From: Atherinomorus stipes
Taxonomy: Eukaryota > Chordata > Actinopteri > Atheriniformes > Atherinidae
Length of the DNA: 64,000 bases
Direction of reading: 5' to 3'
Assembly: GCA_023101725.1 (NCBI GenBank)
Contig: JALJCO010013386.1
Location: forward strand, 434,001-498,000
Part shown: positions 22,474-35,110 of the stretch, piece after piece
Numbering within the stretch: position 1 is the stretch's first letter
Layout of the letters: each line of letters starts with the position of its first letter
Position numbers and translations under genes: made by a program
The notes under the pieces: generated by a model
Seen by the model: only the letters and a program-made list of their open reading frames with translations
The model's database searches: none
Told to the model about the DNA's origin: nothing

Positions 22474-23655
22474 AGAGGAAACCATCAATTGTTTAAAATC
22501 CTGATCCTGAAAGGTCCACTTCAAGCAGCTGGACCGGCCAGAGGGCCTGCAGAGCTGTTAATGAGAAGTGAGTCTGTCTGTCGGCTGTGATGTTGGTACT
22601 ACTCAATCTAGCCTGTTGATTTAGTAGCCGTTTGTGTTATCTTTGGTTTATGGCCATGCAGTAAAGTTAAAGGTGTGGGGGAAGTGTGTGTACGTGCATG
22701 TGCATGTGCAGAGGTCACTTAAGCCACCTGGCCTCTGGACAGCTGCCACTGAGACACATGCTGCTTCAAGTGTATTTCCATTGTACACATGCACACAAAC
22801 GCATTCATATACATCTTGTTAAAATTCATTTATGCACAGCCACAAATTTACACACAACAACAGACAGAATGAATTTCAAATAGTTGATCACATCCGCGTT
22901 TTAATTAACTAAATTAATCAAATCTGTAATGGCTGTTTCTTCACTAAAATCCTTGTAATGTGTGTGGTGTGTGCGTGTGTGTTGACCTATAATCACATCA
23001 TTAAAAGCAATGATGTTTGTGTTTAGATTGGCACTGTCAACAGAGTGGATGGTTACACAGCTGCAGTGAAACACACAAACAAACTGGCACACAATAAGTG
23101 TGATGAACACACACTGCCACACCAAAATATACAAACAGACACATTATAAAAAGCAAAACTTCCTCTTGTCTCAAATTCCTTTCACTCCCAGCTAGCAGTT
23201 TTGTTCTGATGCGATTCTTCTATTAAGTGTATTGAAACGGCGTTGAGGCCCTGAGGTGTGGAAGTGGTTAGTTACCTTTGTTGTGATGGGACCCAGAGGT
23301 TGTTGGGTGTTTCACACACCCTGCTGCTGAGGCCCGAGGAGGAGCTGAAGAGATGAATAGGATGTCATGAATTGACTGGTATGTTGGAAATTTTCCTTTC
23401 TTTTGCCTGTGGAGAAAGGTGTGTCTGGTTTCACGTGTCAGGTGTGTGTGTGTGTGTATTGGCTGTTGTTTATGTATGTGGAAAAAAAAAACTCATTTAA
23501 TTTCACCTGAAAGACAAATAGATAGGTGGGTAAATAGGCTCATTATTTGTGGTTTAACATATGCAAATATTATACACACTCTCAGTTTAACTGCATCAAA
23601 CATCTGGATTCAACTCAACTCCACTTGACTCTCTTCTTCTTCTCTTTAGGCTTTT
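22474..23655. other. Intergenic, GT/CA-rich, no gene
   Basis: Short GT and CA runs (22955-22982, 23442-23457) are present. No coding sequence or named repeat was found. Confidence 0.55.
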
Positions 23656-23660
23656 CATTG

Positions 23661-23850
23661 TGTAGATCAGCTGGAAAGACTGTTGTCCCTTGAGAGCCAC
23701 CGTACGGAGCGTAAAGGCATTAGCGATTATTAGGGATGTCTCTACCTCGGTTGTTGCTCCTGACGTGTTACCTCGTGTGAGCCAAGTAATAAAGAAGTTA
23801 ATGTGGCAACCAAGTAGTTGTGATCCTTCGCTGCATCACACAACTTATAA
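23661..23850 (+). repeat. 5' LTR of the Gypsy element (190 bp)
   Basis: It is identical to the 3' LTR for the first 44 bases, then lacks eight single bases relative to it, with no substitution. The C of the canonical terminal CA is one of the missing bases. Confidence 0.9.
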
Positions 23851-26723
23851 TGGTGTCAGAATAGAGAACGAACTTTCCCTCCGTGAGTACCCCTGTGGAT
23901 CCCTCGTGCTTCGTGTCGGACACATCGTGTTTGGAGATAATGGCGGACGGATTCCGTAGGCCTGATCCGTCCTTTTTGATGAAAATGTTGCCGAGAACTG
24001 GCGATTTTTGAAGGGAGTACGATATTTTATTGCTGCTGCCCACCAGATAAATAGCCAAGAAAGGGCGTACTCCTCCTTAACATGCGGCAGAAGCAGAGGG
24101 GAGCGCCGTTCGTGTAGTGCTGCGTCTCGTGGCGATGGAGGAGTGATCACACAGCGGAGTAAGGGAGGTGGACTGTCTGAAAGAAAATTAGAGATCTGCA
24201 ATTAAAGAAAGAAAATGGAGAGACACAGGTTTCACTAAGAAATAGAAAAAGGTGAGAGCATGGAATTTTATAGGATTTAAAGATAAAGGAAAGAGCTGCA
24301 ACTTTGGAGATTTAACTGATGAGTTAGTCTGTGATCGGATTGTGTGTGGCATCACCAACGTTTTAGAAAGTCCTGCTAAGAGACAGTGAGTTACACTGGC
24401 CAAAGCCTTTTTTGTGCATCAGAAATGAAGAAGAAAGAGAAAAATTAGCGGCAGGTGCTGTTGTCGATGAGTGAGGCAGTCTAAACAAAAAGCCTAGTAA
24501 GGCTGCAACCCTCCCCAAAAGACATCGAAATGAGAACTGTGGTGGTTCCCATGAAGCTAAAAGGGAAAATGTAGTTTTGGAAGAAATGTCAAAATGCAAC
24601 AGTTAATCACTATAAAACGGAGAAGAAAATGCAAGATATAGAAATTTTAGGATTGTGCATGATGTTGCGTGGATAGCTGAGAGGGCAGGATGAGACATTT
24701 ACGTGGACGGTGTTGAAATTGACTGTATTGTCCCTAAAATTGATGAAAGGGATGAAGGTTTTGTTACACTGAACATTATGGCACACCTAAGAAATGAAAG
24801 TTGACATGGAGAAAAGAATGTGTGCAAGAGACCTTAAAAAAGTGAAAAGGGAGAGCCTATGCGTCCAAAGAAGCAGCAGTTTGTGGCTTATGGTGGAATA
24901 GAATTGAGACAAGGTATTGCCAATGCCGTGTAGTTAAAGAGCACACTGTTCTGCATTTTCGTTGTGGATAGAGGGTGAGCCTCTGGGTTGGGGTGAATGG
25001 GATTGTAAGAGAGTTAGAGGTCCACCACGTGCAGGAAGCATGATTAGCAAAGAGTTTAAAGTAAAAGAATTATAGTGACGACTTGGACTTCCCATTCATA
25101 GCTCTCGACCAAATGTGATCCGTAGTGAGGCGGCCGCATCCCGTTGGAAGAAGAGAAAGAGGTGGACGTTTGGAGACATGTGCAGTAAGCCCATGGGTTG
25201 GTGGGGATAAGAAGGAAGAAGAATAGGTTGTATAATAAAGACCCACAAGCGCTAAGGCCCCCCACTGCGAGTGTTGAGGAGAAGCTGAAAGATGTAGGTG
25301 CAATGTGTTTTAGTTTTAGCGAAGCTTTGGAGATTTGTCTTGATGAGCTTTGTAACACGTAGCACTCCATTTGGGCGCTAAGGTTATGGGTGCTTGGATT
25401 ACTGCAGTGAGGTCTTTAGGATGGAAGTTTGTGGCTGCTGCTAGTGTCGTGGTGACATATAGGCGGTCGAGACAAGAACACGCGCACAGGAAAGTGCAGG
25501 AGAAAAGAGTAACCAGGCTAATCCACAAAATGCAAATTGCCTAGTGAAGTGAGTTATGTGGCCACATTTACGAGCCAAGGTCTAAGGCTGCCCTGCAAAA
25601 ACCACAGCCTCACCAACATGCCGTCATGAGTTGCATATGAGCGCTTTTGGATGGTAAACTACTCTCAAAGTATGTTCACACTTCAGTGACATTGCAGCCC
25701 GTTAAGACAGCTCACCAAAAGAGACTACGTGGTGCTGGTTCAGCAGCAAGGAGGCTTGACAAACTAAATATGCCCCAGCCCCCTGTTTGGCTTACTACAA
25801 CGTTAAAGAGCAGTATGACTGCGTGCATCAGGTTTGGTTGGAGCTGCATGGAGAATGGAGACAATGGTTTGCATACGCACCCTGAAGACAAGAAACACGA
25901 TATGCGAAATTGAGAAGGAGCTTCGTGTCGTGTTTGCGTGTACGAAGTTAGGGACTACAATATGGAAAACTGTGTTGGTGGAACCGACCACCAGCCCTGG
26001 TCACCATCCTAAAGAAACGACTGCTGCCCTGCGCCAGAGGTGCTACTGAGGCTACAAAGCTACGACATCACCCTGGGTAAAAGAGGCAAAAGATGTACCT
26101 TGCCGACCTCTTAGAGTGGTCCTTTGGTGTGAAGGCAGTGGTGATGACACCTTTGATGTGTTGTCGTGAGCTACTTGGCGTGGAAGACTAGGGAGATAGG
26201 AAAGGACACGGGCTTAGGCTTGAGCACTGTAATAAAGAGAGGATGGCCACAAAAGAAAACCTCTTGAACCTGCTGCGTTTCTCCCTAAGAGATGACTTCT
26301 AGTAGAAAAGGTGTGGTGATGAAAGGCAAAGGCGGTTTTCCCCGTCTGCATGGGAGTAATCAATATTGTGCACAAAGGTCTAGGCGTGGAGGCGACCAAG
26401 CGAGGGCGAGGAGCATTCTTTGGCATAATGTAAGAGATATATGAGGAGCTGCTCTATGTGCAGTGTGTAATAGCACCAAGTGCCATAGCCTAAGAGCCTC
26501 TCCACCTCCACCCAGTTCAGTCTCCCATGGTCAAGGGAGCGGACATCTTTGACTGGCGAGGAAAACATATAGGTACTGGTCGACTCTTTTAGGCTGGTTT
26601 GAGATTGACCCCTTCGCGATCACTAGTGTCTCTAAAGTTAAAAGACACTTCTCAGTTGGCACTCCCCCCCTACTCAGAAACGAACAAGACCAGTGGATTT
26701 TAAAGATTTGAACAAATGGGACT

Positions 26724-27236
26724 TTGTCCCATAACAGCAGCCCGAATATAAATAAATGGGTGAGAGAGGGTGGAGGAAGAGCTGATGGAGAAGTGAAGGA
26801 TGGAACCGACGCTCCCAACCTACTGAATATGAGGACACCCGTGTTCCCACTGGGCTCCCTGCTGAGCGACTCATGCACGACAGCACGCGCAGCTCCCGTG
26901 AGTACTCCTGCTGGCCCCAAAACCCAAAACACCCCGGTAAATGCCAGCCAACAACAAACGGCAACTGAAACGCTATGCCGTGTTCAATTGAGTGGACAGG
27001 TGGTTCGATGCAGCCCCCAAAGGATACAACAGCGGTGTGGTGAAGGAAAAGAGTGCAGAGCCACGCTCTTCGTCATCCAGTCTGATGGTGGCGAGTACAG
27101 AAGAAATCGACGCCACATTCTTCCTGTCAAAGAACAACTGCCACCACCTCAACTGGACACAGAAAACCCAGACTCCACAACCTGCAACCCTGTTGGGACA
27201 GACCACTCCCCAGGCCACAAACACCAAGGCCAATAA
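26724..27236 (+). pseudogene. Gypsy pol C-terminal tail, open for 170 codons
   Basis: This is the only long uninterrupted plus-strand frame of the element. Its second half carries VVRCSPQR and GGEYRRNRRHILPV, the basic motif that ends many Gypsy integrases, then a proline-rich tail. It is partial because the upstream frame is lost. The intact frame here contrasts with the shredded frame before it. Confidence 0.6.
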
Positions 27237-27535
27237 CCATACGTTCACATCACACGTCACCTGTCAGACTCAGCCCCCAGCGCATTTTCCCCTGATCAAA
27301 GCAGCACATGGTACATAACGCGAGCAGGTCGTGTGTGCAAGCCAAACCCCAAGTATACGGACTGAATGTTTGATTGTTGCTATTTCCAGTGCAATGTATG
27401 TTGATTTATCACATTGTAATTACCCTTTAGGCAGTTCTCCTTGAGATTCTTTTGTGTTACTATTAAGCATAACACACTTATTGCTTGTGTTCTTTTTACT
27501 GTAAGTGTGTCACTGTATCTTGGGGAGATGCGTTT

Positions 27536-27559
27536 AAAAAAAAAAAAAAAAAAAAAAAA
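27536..27559. repeat. Poly(A) tract inside the Gypsy element
   Basis: 24 A residues between the end of pol and the polypurine tract. Confidence 0.95.
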
Positions 27560-27615
27560 CTGCCCGTACAATATTGTTAACTTGATTTAAGAAGTTCATT
27601 CTAAAGGGGAAAGGA

Positions 27616-27813
27616 TGTAGATCAGCTGGAAAGACTGTTGTCCCTTGAGAGCCACCGTACCGGAGACGTAACAGGCATCTAGCGATTATTACGGGATGTC
27701 TCTACCTCGGTTGTTGCTCCTGACGTGTTACCTCGTGTGAGCCAAGTAATAAAGAAGTTAATCGTGGCAACCAAGTCAGTTGTGATCCTTCGCTGCATCA
27801 CACAACTTATACA
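27616..27813 (+). repeat. 3' LTR of the Gypsy element (198 bp)
   Basis: Canonical TG...CA ends, preceded by a polypurine tract and followed by the CATTG duplication. It contains aataaag, a possible polyadenylation signal. Confidence 0.92.
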
Positions 27814-27818
27814 CATTG

Positions 27819-28395
27819 TATATAGAACTTGGAATGAACTGGTATCTACTGGTAGCTTAGTTGAAACTCGAAGCAAAAATGGCACTGAAAGGCCAAGTAT
27901 TGGTTGGAGACAATCACCACTTTAGATCTGCGACATGGTAAAACAACCCTGTCTTTGTGAAGTAGCCAAGCAACCTGCAATAACAGCAACAGCTGCTTTT
28001 GTTTCTTATACATTTTCTTATTATTTGGCACAGTTTTTTTTTTTAAAGTGACAGCCTGAGAAAACCACACCAGTACCAGTCATACCTCTGTTTGATGGGT
28101 TTTATAGAGAAACTCTCCTAGAAAATGTTGTAGCCTAAACCTAACCAAATAGTGATTTTAAGAGCAACTCAAACCAAGAGTCTTTGGTCTTGGGACTTAA
28201 TTCCAACCGAACTTTACATCTTTATGAGGACCTAATCACTTGCTAAAACAGTAGCCCTCTGGATACGTTTTCTTGTGACTGATGTCAGCCTATGGATGAA
28301 GACTGGGACATAGACAATCAATTTGAATAAATTAGTTTTTTTTTTTTTTTTTTTCTTTTTTTTTTGGCGCTATTTATTGCATAGCTTACTGAATA

Positions 28396-28428
<33 letters not shown>

Positions 28429-28443
28429 ATCTCAAATACATCT
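27819..28443. other. Intergenic with poly(T) tracts
   Basis: Long T runs lie at about 28337-28366 and 28397-28424. Nothing coding is visible. Confidence 0.7.
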
Positions 28444-28728
28444 TACACATTAAAAAATACTGGGTCAAAAATAACCCATAATGAGTTATTTTTGACCCAA
28501 CTGCTGGGTTAAAAAGGGACCAATTCATTTCTAGGTTACTTTGAGCCAGAAAATTGGGTTATATTTTTGGTATTCCATTTTGGTATTACTTTCGGGTTGA
28601 ATATTTAACCCAGAGGTTGGCCCAACAACCCAACAACCCAACAACCCAAATTTCTGGGTTGAAATAATCCAGAAATTAGTTGGTCTTTTTTTAACCCAGC
28701 AGTTTGACCCAGGAGTTTTTAGTGTGTA
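28444..28728. mobile_element. MITE with 'acac(a/t)ctaaaaa..ctgggtcaaa' inverted ends
   Basis: The left end is acacattaaaaaatactggg and the right end, reversed, is acacactaaaaactcctggg, a terminal inverted repeat of roughly 25 bp with a few mismatches. TA lies at both edges. The interior is rich in 'aaccca'/'tgggtt' repeats, including tandem caacccaacaacccaacaac. The superfamily is not certain. Confidence 0.75.
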
Positions 28729-31700
28729 GAACATGCTCATTACACTGTGGCAGTTAAAAGAATTAAACACATTTAAACATTTGTACAGCAGCTTTTTAAA
28801 TTCAGTTTTCCAAGTGCATACATCTTTCAACAGGTATTTGCAAACAAATCAGATGGCAGTGTTATAATTAATCTAAAAGATGATTACTGAAGGGAATCAC
28901 CTGAAAAGCTTTTTAGTGACATTTTATTTATTTATATTTATTTATTTATTAATGAAAACAATATTACACGCTGAGGCAACATAAACCCTACATATGCCCT
29001 TTTTTTTCTGCATGCATAATAATGAATCAGGAATTTGATGACTTACAGTCATGACTGAAACATATTTGTCGCAAATTGACCTGATTAGCTAAGAAAAATT
29101 ATGCCAAGACTAAAAGCATGTTTGAACTCTTCAATAAAAAGTTCCAAAATAAACAATGAGGTTAAACTTCATTCTCTACAACAAGTTAGCTTGTCTGAGC
29201 ATGTGTGTGTGTGTGTAACAATGACAGAAAAAAAGGATCCAACCAGACAGGACAGCCTTGCATATTTTGCCTTGTGGTGCAACAACAAAGTCTCAGCCAT
29301 TCTAATCCTTTTACACAATTATCTCTCAGTGTTTGTGTGTTTAAGCGCAGCTCTTCTGACTGCGGCTTCTCCACGGACGTGAACCAAAACAGCTCAACTG
29401 CCATTATCCTACAATAGCTTGTAAGTACAAGGTAAACATGTGTGTGAAACTAATTGTGCATAGTGCAGAGTTGGCTTGTTGTGGAGAATTGTTGTGACAA
29501 CAGATTAAACATCTGTCTGAACCTATTGCTGAACCCAAATTGAGATTTAGAGGGAAATAGATTATATCCCACATATCCCCTGTCTCGCCAAACTGGGGAA
29601 AATTGTAGTCTAATGACAGTAAGCAGGTAGAAGCAGACAGAGTCAGTTATGACTGCAGAACAAAGAAGATTATGTTTCCTCTGTCTTTTCTTCTTTATTC
29701 TACTGAGCTGAAAAAGACTAAAGAGAAATTAAGATTAATTCTCTTCATTAAGTCTCTCTTTACCTTCATTGTTTTTACAGCATGCTGAATCAGAGAACAA
29801 GCCACATGGAGTTAATAACAAGTGCTATAAAACACTTCTTTCTGACACACACTCATATTCACATCGGCACAAATGCGCACACACAAGCATTTGTGCTGGA
29901 GATATGTCATCTGTTTATCACTCTGCATAATCTAGGAATTTGTCAAAAGATTTGTACTTTCTTTTTTGTTTTTTACTTCCTTAGGTGCCCAAGAACCAAA
30001 AGAACTAAGAAAATCGAGCACAGAAATATATCACAAAGACAAAGAAATAAGGTTCCAGCTTGATCCAAGTATACTGAGGAGTACTACAGCAGGAGAAGCG
30101 AGTGAATGAGTTATAGCTGCCTGTAACCTGTGTGGAAGAAAAAGCTCTTAAATACTGACACAGTATATAATTCGCTGCAGGAATCTTGTTGCAGATGGGG
30201 CTTTATGGAGCAGGGCTGTTTTCTGTCAGATGTGAGGAATGACTCGTGGAGTCCTGCAACCTGCAAAAGTGAAGCATTGAGGAGTAGGAGTATATCATTT
30301 GAGGCTTTAATCACTTTAGAAAGTGCAGCCCTGAAATTGTCCACGCTGCATTGTAGGTACAGTAATCACAGCGTCTTGTGGATGTGTTTCATTGTTGCGT
30401 TGCTGAACAGAAATCAAGGTCAGTTTTTTGAGGTTAGAGTGAAAATGAGTGCCTTTCATTGCTGACGAGCAGCTATGGCGAGCCACTGGAACAGACCAGA
30501 TAAGAGGATAAAGAAAAAGTTTAAAGGAGGTGTGACAGAAGACTTCGACAAAGAAAGAGAAAAGACAGGGTTTGAAAAAAAGGACAAGAACAGGGAGGAA
30601 AGGGAGGGAAAGAAAAATAAGAGAGGAGAATGGGAGGGAGGTGTGTAGAAAGAGGAGTGTGGGAAAAATCAATACGCTCTCTGGAGCAACTGGAAGAGAC
30701 AATCAGTCCTGTCTGACCCTCGTCTCGCCTTGGTGTCAGTGTGTGTGTGGGTGCATGTGTGTGTGAGCGTGTTTTTGTGCATGAATCTAATTCAGAAATG
30801 TCTGTGCATGTTTGTAAGTAACACGCTCATACATTGACTTTTGATTTTGTATAGATTCATGCACCGATTCTTGCAGCTGGGCGTGTGCGGCTGTGGTCAC
30901 ATGTGTGTGTTGTCTCCGCTTGTATTTGCTGTCCTCAGCGCAAATATTTTTTATTAGCATGACTGCTGAGGGCAGGAGAATGATAGTGCCAGAGAAGCTA
31001 ATGGGATAAAACTTCATTACGTTCCCTCGATCAACTTTATGAGAGTTTGGATCGAACAAAGACTCAGAGCGAAGTTGAAATAGGATGAGGCTGTCACAAC
31101 TGCAAATGGACACGAGCAGTTTTAACTGGCAGCACAGGAGTCGATTGCTACTTACGGTCACTTGCAGTTACTTTTGTCTCTCACTCTGTGTTACTACCAT
31201 CCACAGGGTCACATTCAGCAGGGGCAATCTGCAGGGACTGCAGATGAAAAATAGCCATTTGGCTAACTCAACTTTGGTACATTTACGGCAAGGTTTATTA
31301 AAGTACACTGTCCCTTTCAAATAAACCAATAAAATAAAAAAAAATCAAACACAGGCCACAGGCTATGAACCAGATTTTCTCAGACTGTCCCCGATTACAT
31401 TTTGTGAAATGGCCTTTCTTTGATAGGTATTATTATCAATATAAAGAAGAAAGAATCCCTTTTCTTTCCCTCCTTCTTTCCTTGTACATGTATGTGTGTG
31501 TGAATGGTTAGTATTTCTGCGAGCCTCGAGGCAAGTGGCTTTCACAGGCCATCCACTCGACGTTTGGGGTTTGTATAGCTGGCTCAACCAGCCATTGTCC
31601 AAGTCGCTCTCCTGAATTCAGTTTCTCCATCTGCCCCCAGGGGCCTCTTAGACTGTCAGGGGGCGCGGGCGTAGATGGATAGATGAAAGAGTGGACTGGG

Positions 31701-33195
31701 AGAATGCAATTCCTCAGAGAGGAAGAAGTTTACCAATCACAAAATCTACTTTTTTCGGTGTCTCCATCAGTCCTCCACCATTATCCAATCACCTCTTTCA
31801 TCCCTCCTTCCCTCTGCTCTCTGCCTTGCTCAGTCTCTCCGCTGTGCAGTTGCAGGGGGTTAATTGAGGTCTGAACAGCAGGGGGCTATTATGACACCTT
31901 TCTAAAGAGGACACACACATAGATCCAAAATACACACATTATAAATCAATGATAAGCAATACATTTATTTTATATGGAAGACTCTTCATTTTTAGTGAGA
32001 TGCTATGCAGCTGCAGCACATTTACTAGTTTGTTGTACAGGGAACTAAATGTATGTGTGTGTGTTTGTGTGTGTCGAAGAGGTGGTGATGTCAGATTTAA
32101 TGATAGTATCCACCCTTTTTGCAAAAGGTGGAAGCATCAAATCAGAAACCCACTGACTAAATCACAAGATTAATCAAACAAGTCAGAGTGGCGTTTCTAC
32201 TCACCACACACACAAGACCGAATGGATTGACAGGTGTGTGTGCAACCGCAGTGCACACGCTCCCTCTGCATGCTCTGGAAGTAGCAGATGGTACGCTGGT
32301 GGTCTGTTGCCAAATTCACTGTGTGATCATGTAAATAATCACATGCACAGTCACAATGAGACAACACCAACACCCCTGAAACAACACTGGGACATAAACA
32401 AACACAAGTGTGCATCTCACACACACACACACACACACCTGTAGAGAGAGAAGCCGGTTAGTGTGATGATCCTTTCTCGTTTTCCTTTGACTCCTCTGTC
32501 TTGCCACATTTTTAGTTTCTTGTTGTTAAGTCCTTAATATACTAAAACAGTAGCTGTGCTGCTGCTGTGTGCGTGTGTGTGTATTCAACAGTTGAGATGT
32601 TGATTGAAGCTGAAGTTTAACAGTGGGAAGCTGTACATCAAAGGCTGACATTCACCTTTCATATCCTCCTCTTTTGATGCAGGGAAACACACTTACACAC
32701 ACTTCATGGGAGCAGACAGTTTCACTGGATCACAAAGTGGCATTTGCTTCGAACCTCATCAGAACCATTGCAGAGTCTCGTGTATGTGTGCACACAAATT
32801 CACACAAAGCGGAGATAAAAGTCTCCTGCAGGATTTTGGGCCCCTCTTGGCACACATCTACTTCCACTGGGCACTGCCCACGCTTTGGCACCATGATCAC
32901 AATATATAGAAATAACACACAAACTGTCCCCAACACACGTATGCACATACACACATTTGGCAGCAACGGCATCAGGCAACAGATGCTTCTGAATGAGCTC
33001 CTTTGCTGGGCATGATTCATAATGTGGCTATTGAGAATCACTTTCAGCACATTCATAACCACTTATAGCTGACTATGAATATTCACAGTCCCGAAGACTC
33101 CATCAAACACATGTGCTGGGATGGGATTCAATGTATACAAATCTGGACATACTTAGAACTGCACACAGTGAGGCAACCTTTTCAGTTTCAGACTC
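28729..33195. other. 4.5 kb intergenic, no gene recognised
   Basis: It contains GT/CA runs (for example 30737-30764, 32051-32074, 32418-32439) and purine-rich sequence at 30490-30660. No exon or repeat family was recognised. Confidence 0.55.
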
Positions 33196-33655
33196 TTTAT
33201 ACTGATCAGCCTTAACATTATGACCATCGTCCTAATATTGGAAAGACCCTCTTCATCATGCCAAAACAGCTCTGACCAGTCAGGAGGTGGACAAAGAACA
33301 TGCAAAGGCGTCCTGAAGTGTTTGGCACCGGGATATTAGCAATGGACCCCTTAGGCCCTCTTGGTTGTGGGGTGGGGTCTTTGGATTGGGTTTACTTCCC
33401 ACAGATGCAATCAAATCCCATCAGATTGGGATGTGGGGAGTTTGAAGGCCGAGTGACCACCTCAGGTTCTTTGTTGTGTTCTTTGAGCCTTTCCTAAGCA
33501 GTTTTTGTGGGGCCCATTGGTGTCCTGCTGCGTGTAGGGAGCGTTGTTGCAATGTGGGGAGTGTGACTGGTCTGCAAAAATATTTTGGTAGGTGGCAAGT
33601 GTCAAAATAACATCCATGTGAATGTCAGAGTGCATGTTTTCCCAGAAGAATGTTG
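33196..33655 (-). mobile_element. Tc1-type element remnant (antisense C-terminal half)
   Basis: The left edge tactgatcagccttaacatt plus atgacca is the terminal repeat of a common fish Tc1-type family. The text that follows, read on the minus strand, corresponds to the end of its transposase, for example near 33590-33625 (ACATGGATGTTATTTTGACAC). Frames are lost and large parts deleted. Confidence 0.6.
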
Positions 33656-34574
33656 CACAAGCACTGACTTGATGAATACGTTGATTACATCAAAGGTAAT
33701 AAATCTAAAAGAATTCTTTATAAAACAAAGGAAAATGTTAAATTCTAAAGCATTCCGTAACATTTACGTTTTGTTTTTTTGTTTTTTATTTAACCTTACC
33801 TGCCTTACTATGTGGCGCTGTGGGGATCCACCTTTCAAACCATTACTAATCCAACAACTGTCCTCCTGTAATGAGTTATACTTATCATTTAAAAAGCGAA
33901 ACTGTTTCTAAATTCTCATCTTATGAAATTTGATTTTCTTTCTATTATAAAACAAACTATACAAATAATGTTTTGGATCAAACAAAGGCCACTTCCAGAC
34001 TCTGTTCAAAAGTTTCAGAACATTTTGCGGAGTATGTTTACTGTGCAAAAAGCCATTATATGGATGAAAAGATGGATTTCTGTTAGGGTAAAATTATGAA
34101 ATTTATAAGTACATAAGTATACATTTAAAGATATGCAATTCACAAATGGTTACTTGAGACTGAAAATTCTCTACACGTAGCTGAAACTTTTTCGACAGTG
34201 CTATAAAACAGAGTTCATTCACGTAGTGTATGTCTTGAAGCTTTGTAATAAATTTGAGAAGGTCCCTTCTGTGGCTTGGGGGACGAGGCGGAGACGGATA
34301 TTGGGCGGGGTTGGACCTCCAACTCCGCCCATATTACCGTTTACAGTCGTTTATTTTAACCCTAACCCTAAGCCCTAACCTCACGATCTGGTCATGCCCA
34401 TCGGATGTCCAGTGCCGCCTAATATCCATCTCCTGCAAGCCTTGATAAATTCCCCTATGTGGTGGTAATAAAATATCCTACCAGCGGGGGGTGATGTAGC
34501 CTAAAGACAGCAGAGAAAGCCGCCTTCTTCTCTGTCGCAGCAGCTGAAAGAAGACTCGTCCAAACATAAAGAGA
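33656..34574. other. Intergenic, nothing recognised
   Basis: AT-rich. At 34300-34450 there is a CG-containing stretch with taaccctaaccctaagccct, too short to be telomeric. Confidence 0.5.
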
Positions 34575-35110
34575 GCATGGCGAAGTCTGGTGTGGGACAA
34601 CTTTGCGTCAAAAAATGACACCTCACATTGTAAATGGTGCGACACATTTTGTAAAAACAACTCAACAACTCCCAAGATGTACCATTTAGAAAATTCCCAT
34701 CTGACCGTGCGTAAAGATAATGAATCCTCCAATCAACCCGCCATTGTTTCAGTCTTAAGCCGGAGGAGCTGTGATGCAAAGCAGGCAGACGAAATTACTG
34801 AGGGAATCTGTAAAATGACTTTAGTGGATATGTTGCCCAGAAGTGTTGTTGATGGGAAAAGTTTCCCAGATTTACTCAAACCAGTCTCTCAGTTTCCTTC
34901 ACGGCGCACTGTTACCAGGCTTACTGAAACACAAGAAGTGAAAGCAGGAGCTGCTAAACAAGTTAGCCACAGCAGCTAGCGTTGCCATAACAACAGACTT
35001 TTGGACCTCTTTAACAGCGGAGAGCTACCTCACCATCACGTGTCACCACTACCTTCCGTCTCACTGAGAAGATGATTGAGGCTGTAGAGCAGTGGGGAGT
35101 TGAAATAAAT
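34575..35110 (+). pseudogene. hAT transposase remnant, BED finger and start of RNase-H fold
   Basis: A 130-codon frame (34590-34979) has a BED-type zinc finger: VWDNF, then CKWCDTFCKNNSTTPKMYHL with the expected C-x2-C. It continues with TLVDMLPRSVVDGKSFPDLL and PSRRTVTRL, the usual linker of hAT transposases. After a frame break, TTDFWTSLTAESYLTITCH (about 34989-35045) is the first catalytic block. The rest is missing or unreadable. It resembles ZBED-type transposases; a domesticated host gene is unlikely given the truncation. Confidence 0.75.

Larger units (their letters stand above)
23661..27813 (+). mobile_element. Ty3/Gypsy LTR retrotransposon, defective
   Basis: Two direct LTRs (23661-23850 and 27616-27813) begin TGTAGATC and end in TATA(C)A. 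The 5-bp duplication CATTG flanks the element (23656-23660, 27814-27818). A primer-binding-like tggtgtcagaat follows the 5' LTR, and a polypurine tract aaaggggaaagga (27603-27615) precedes the 3' LTR. Gag-like words occur on the plus strand (MADGFRRPDP from 23940; DELVCDRIVCGI at about 24321). The pol C-terminal signature YRRNRRHILPV lies at about 27094-27126. The interior is about 3.77 kb, short for the family, and no long gag or pol frame survives before 26.7 kb because the frame shifts every few dozen bases. Annotated as a non-functional copy; the breaks are described under the findings. Confidence 0.85.

Noticed and set aside
28596..28650. Tandem caacccaacaaccc units considered as a regular short repeat array (CRISPR-like)
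   Set aside because: No spacers, eukaryotic context, and it lies inside a MITE with terminal inverted repeats.
34361..34381. Telomere-like ccctaaccctaagccctaacc
   Set aside because: Only about three degenerate units in ordinary intergenic sequence; not an interstitial telomere array.
34575..35110. Domesticated ZBED-type gene
   Set aside because: The frame breaks before the first catalytic block and the rest of the domain is absent; it looks like a dead transposon.
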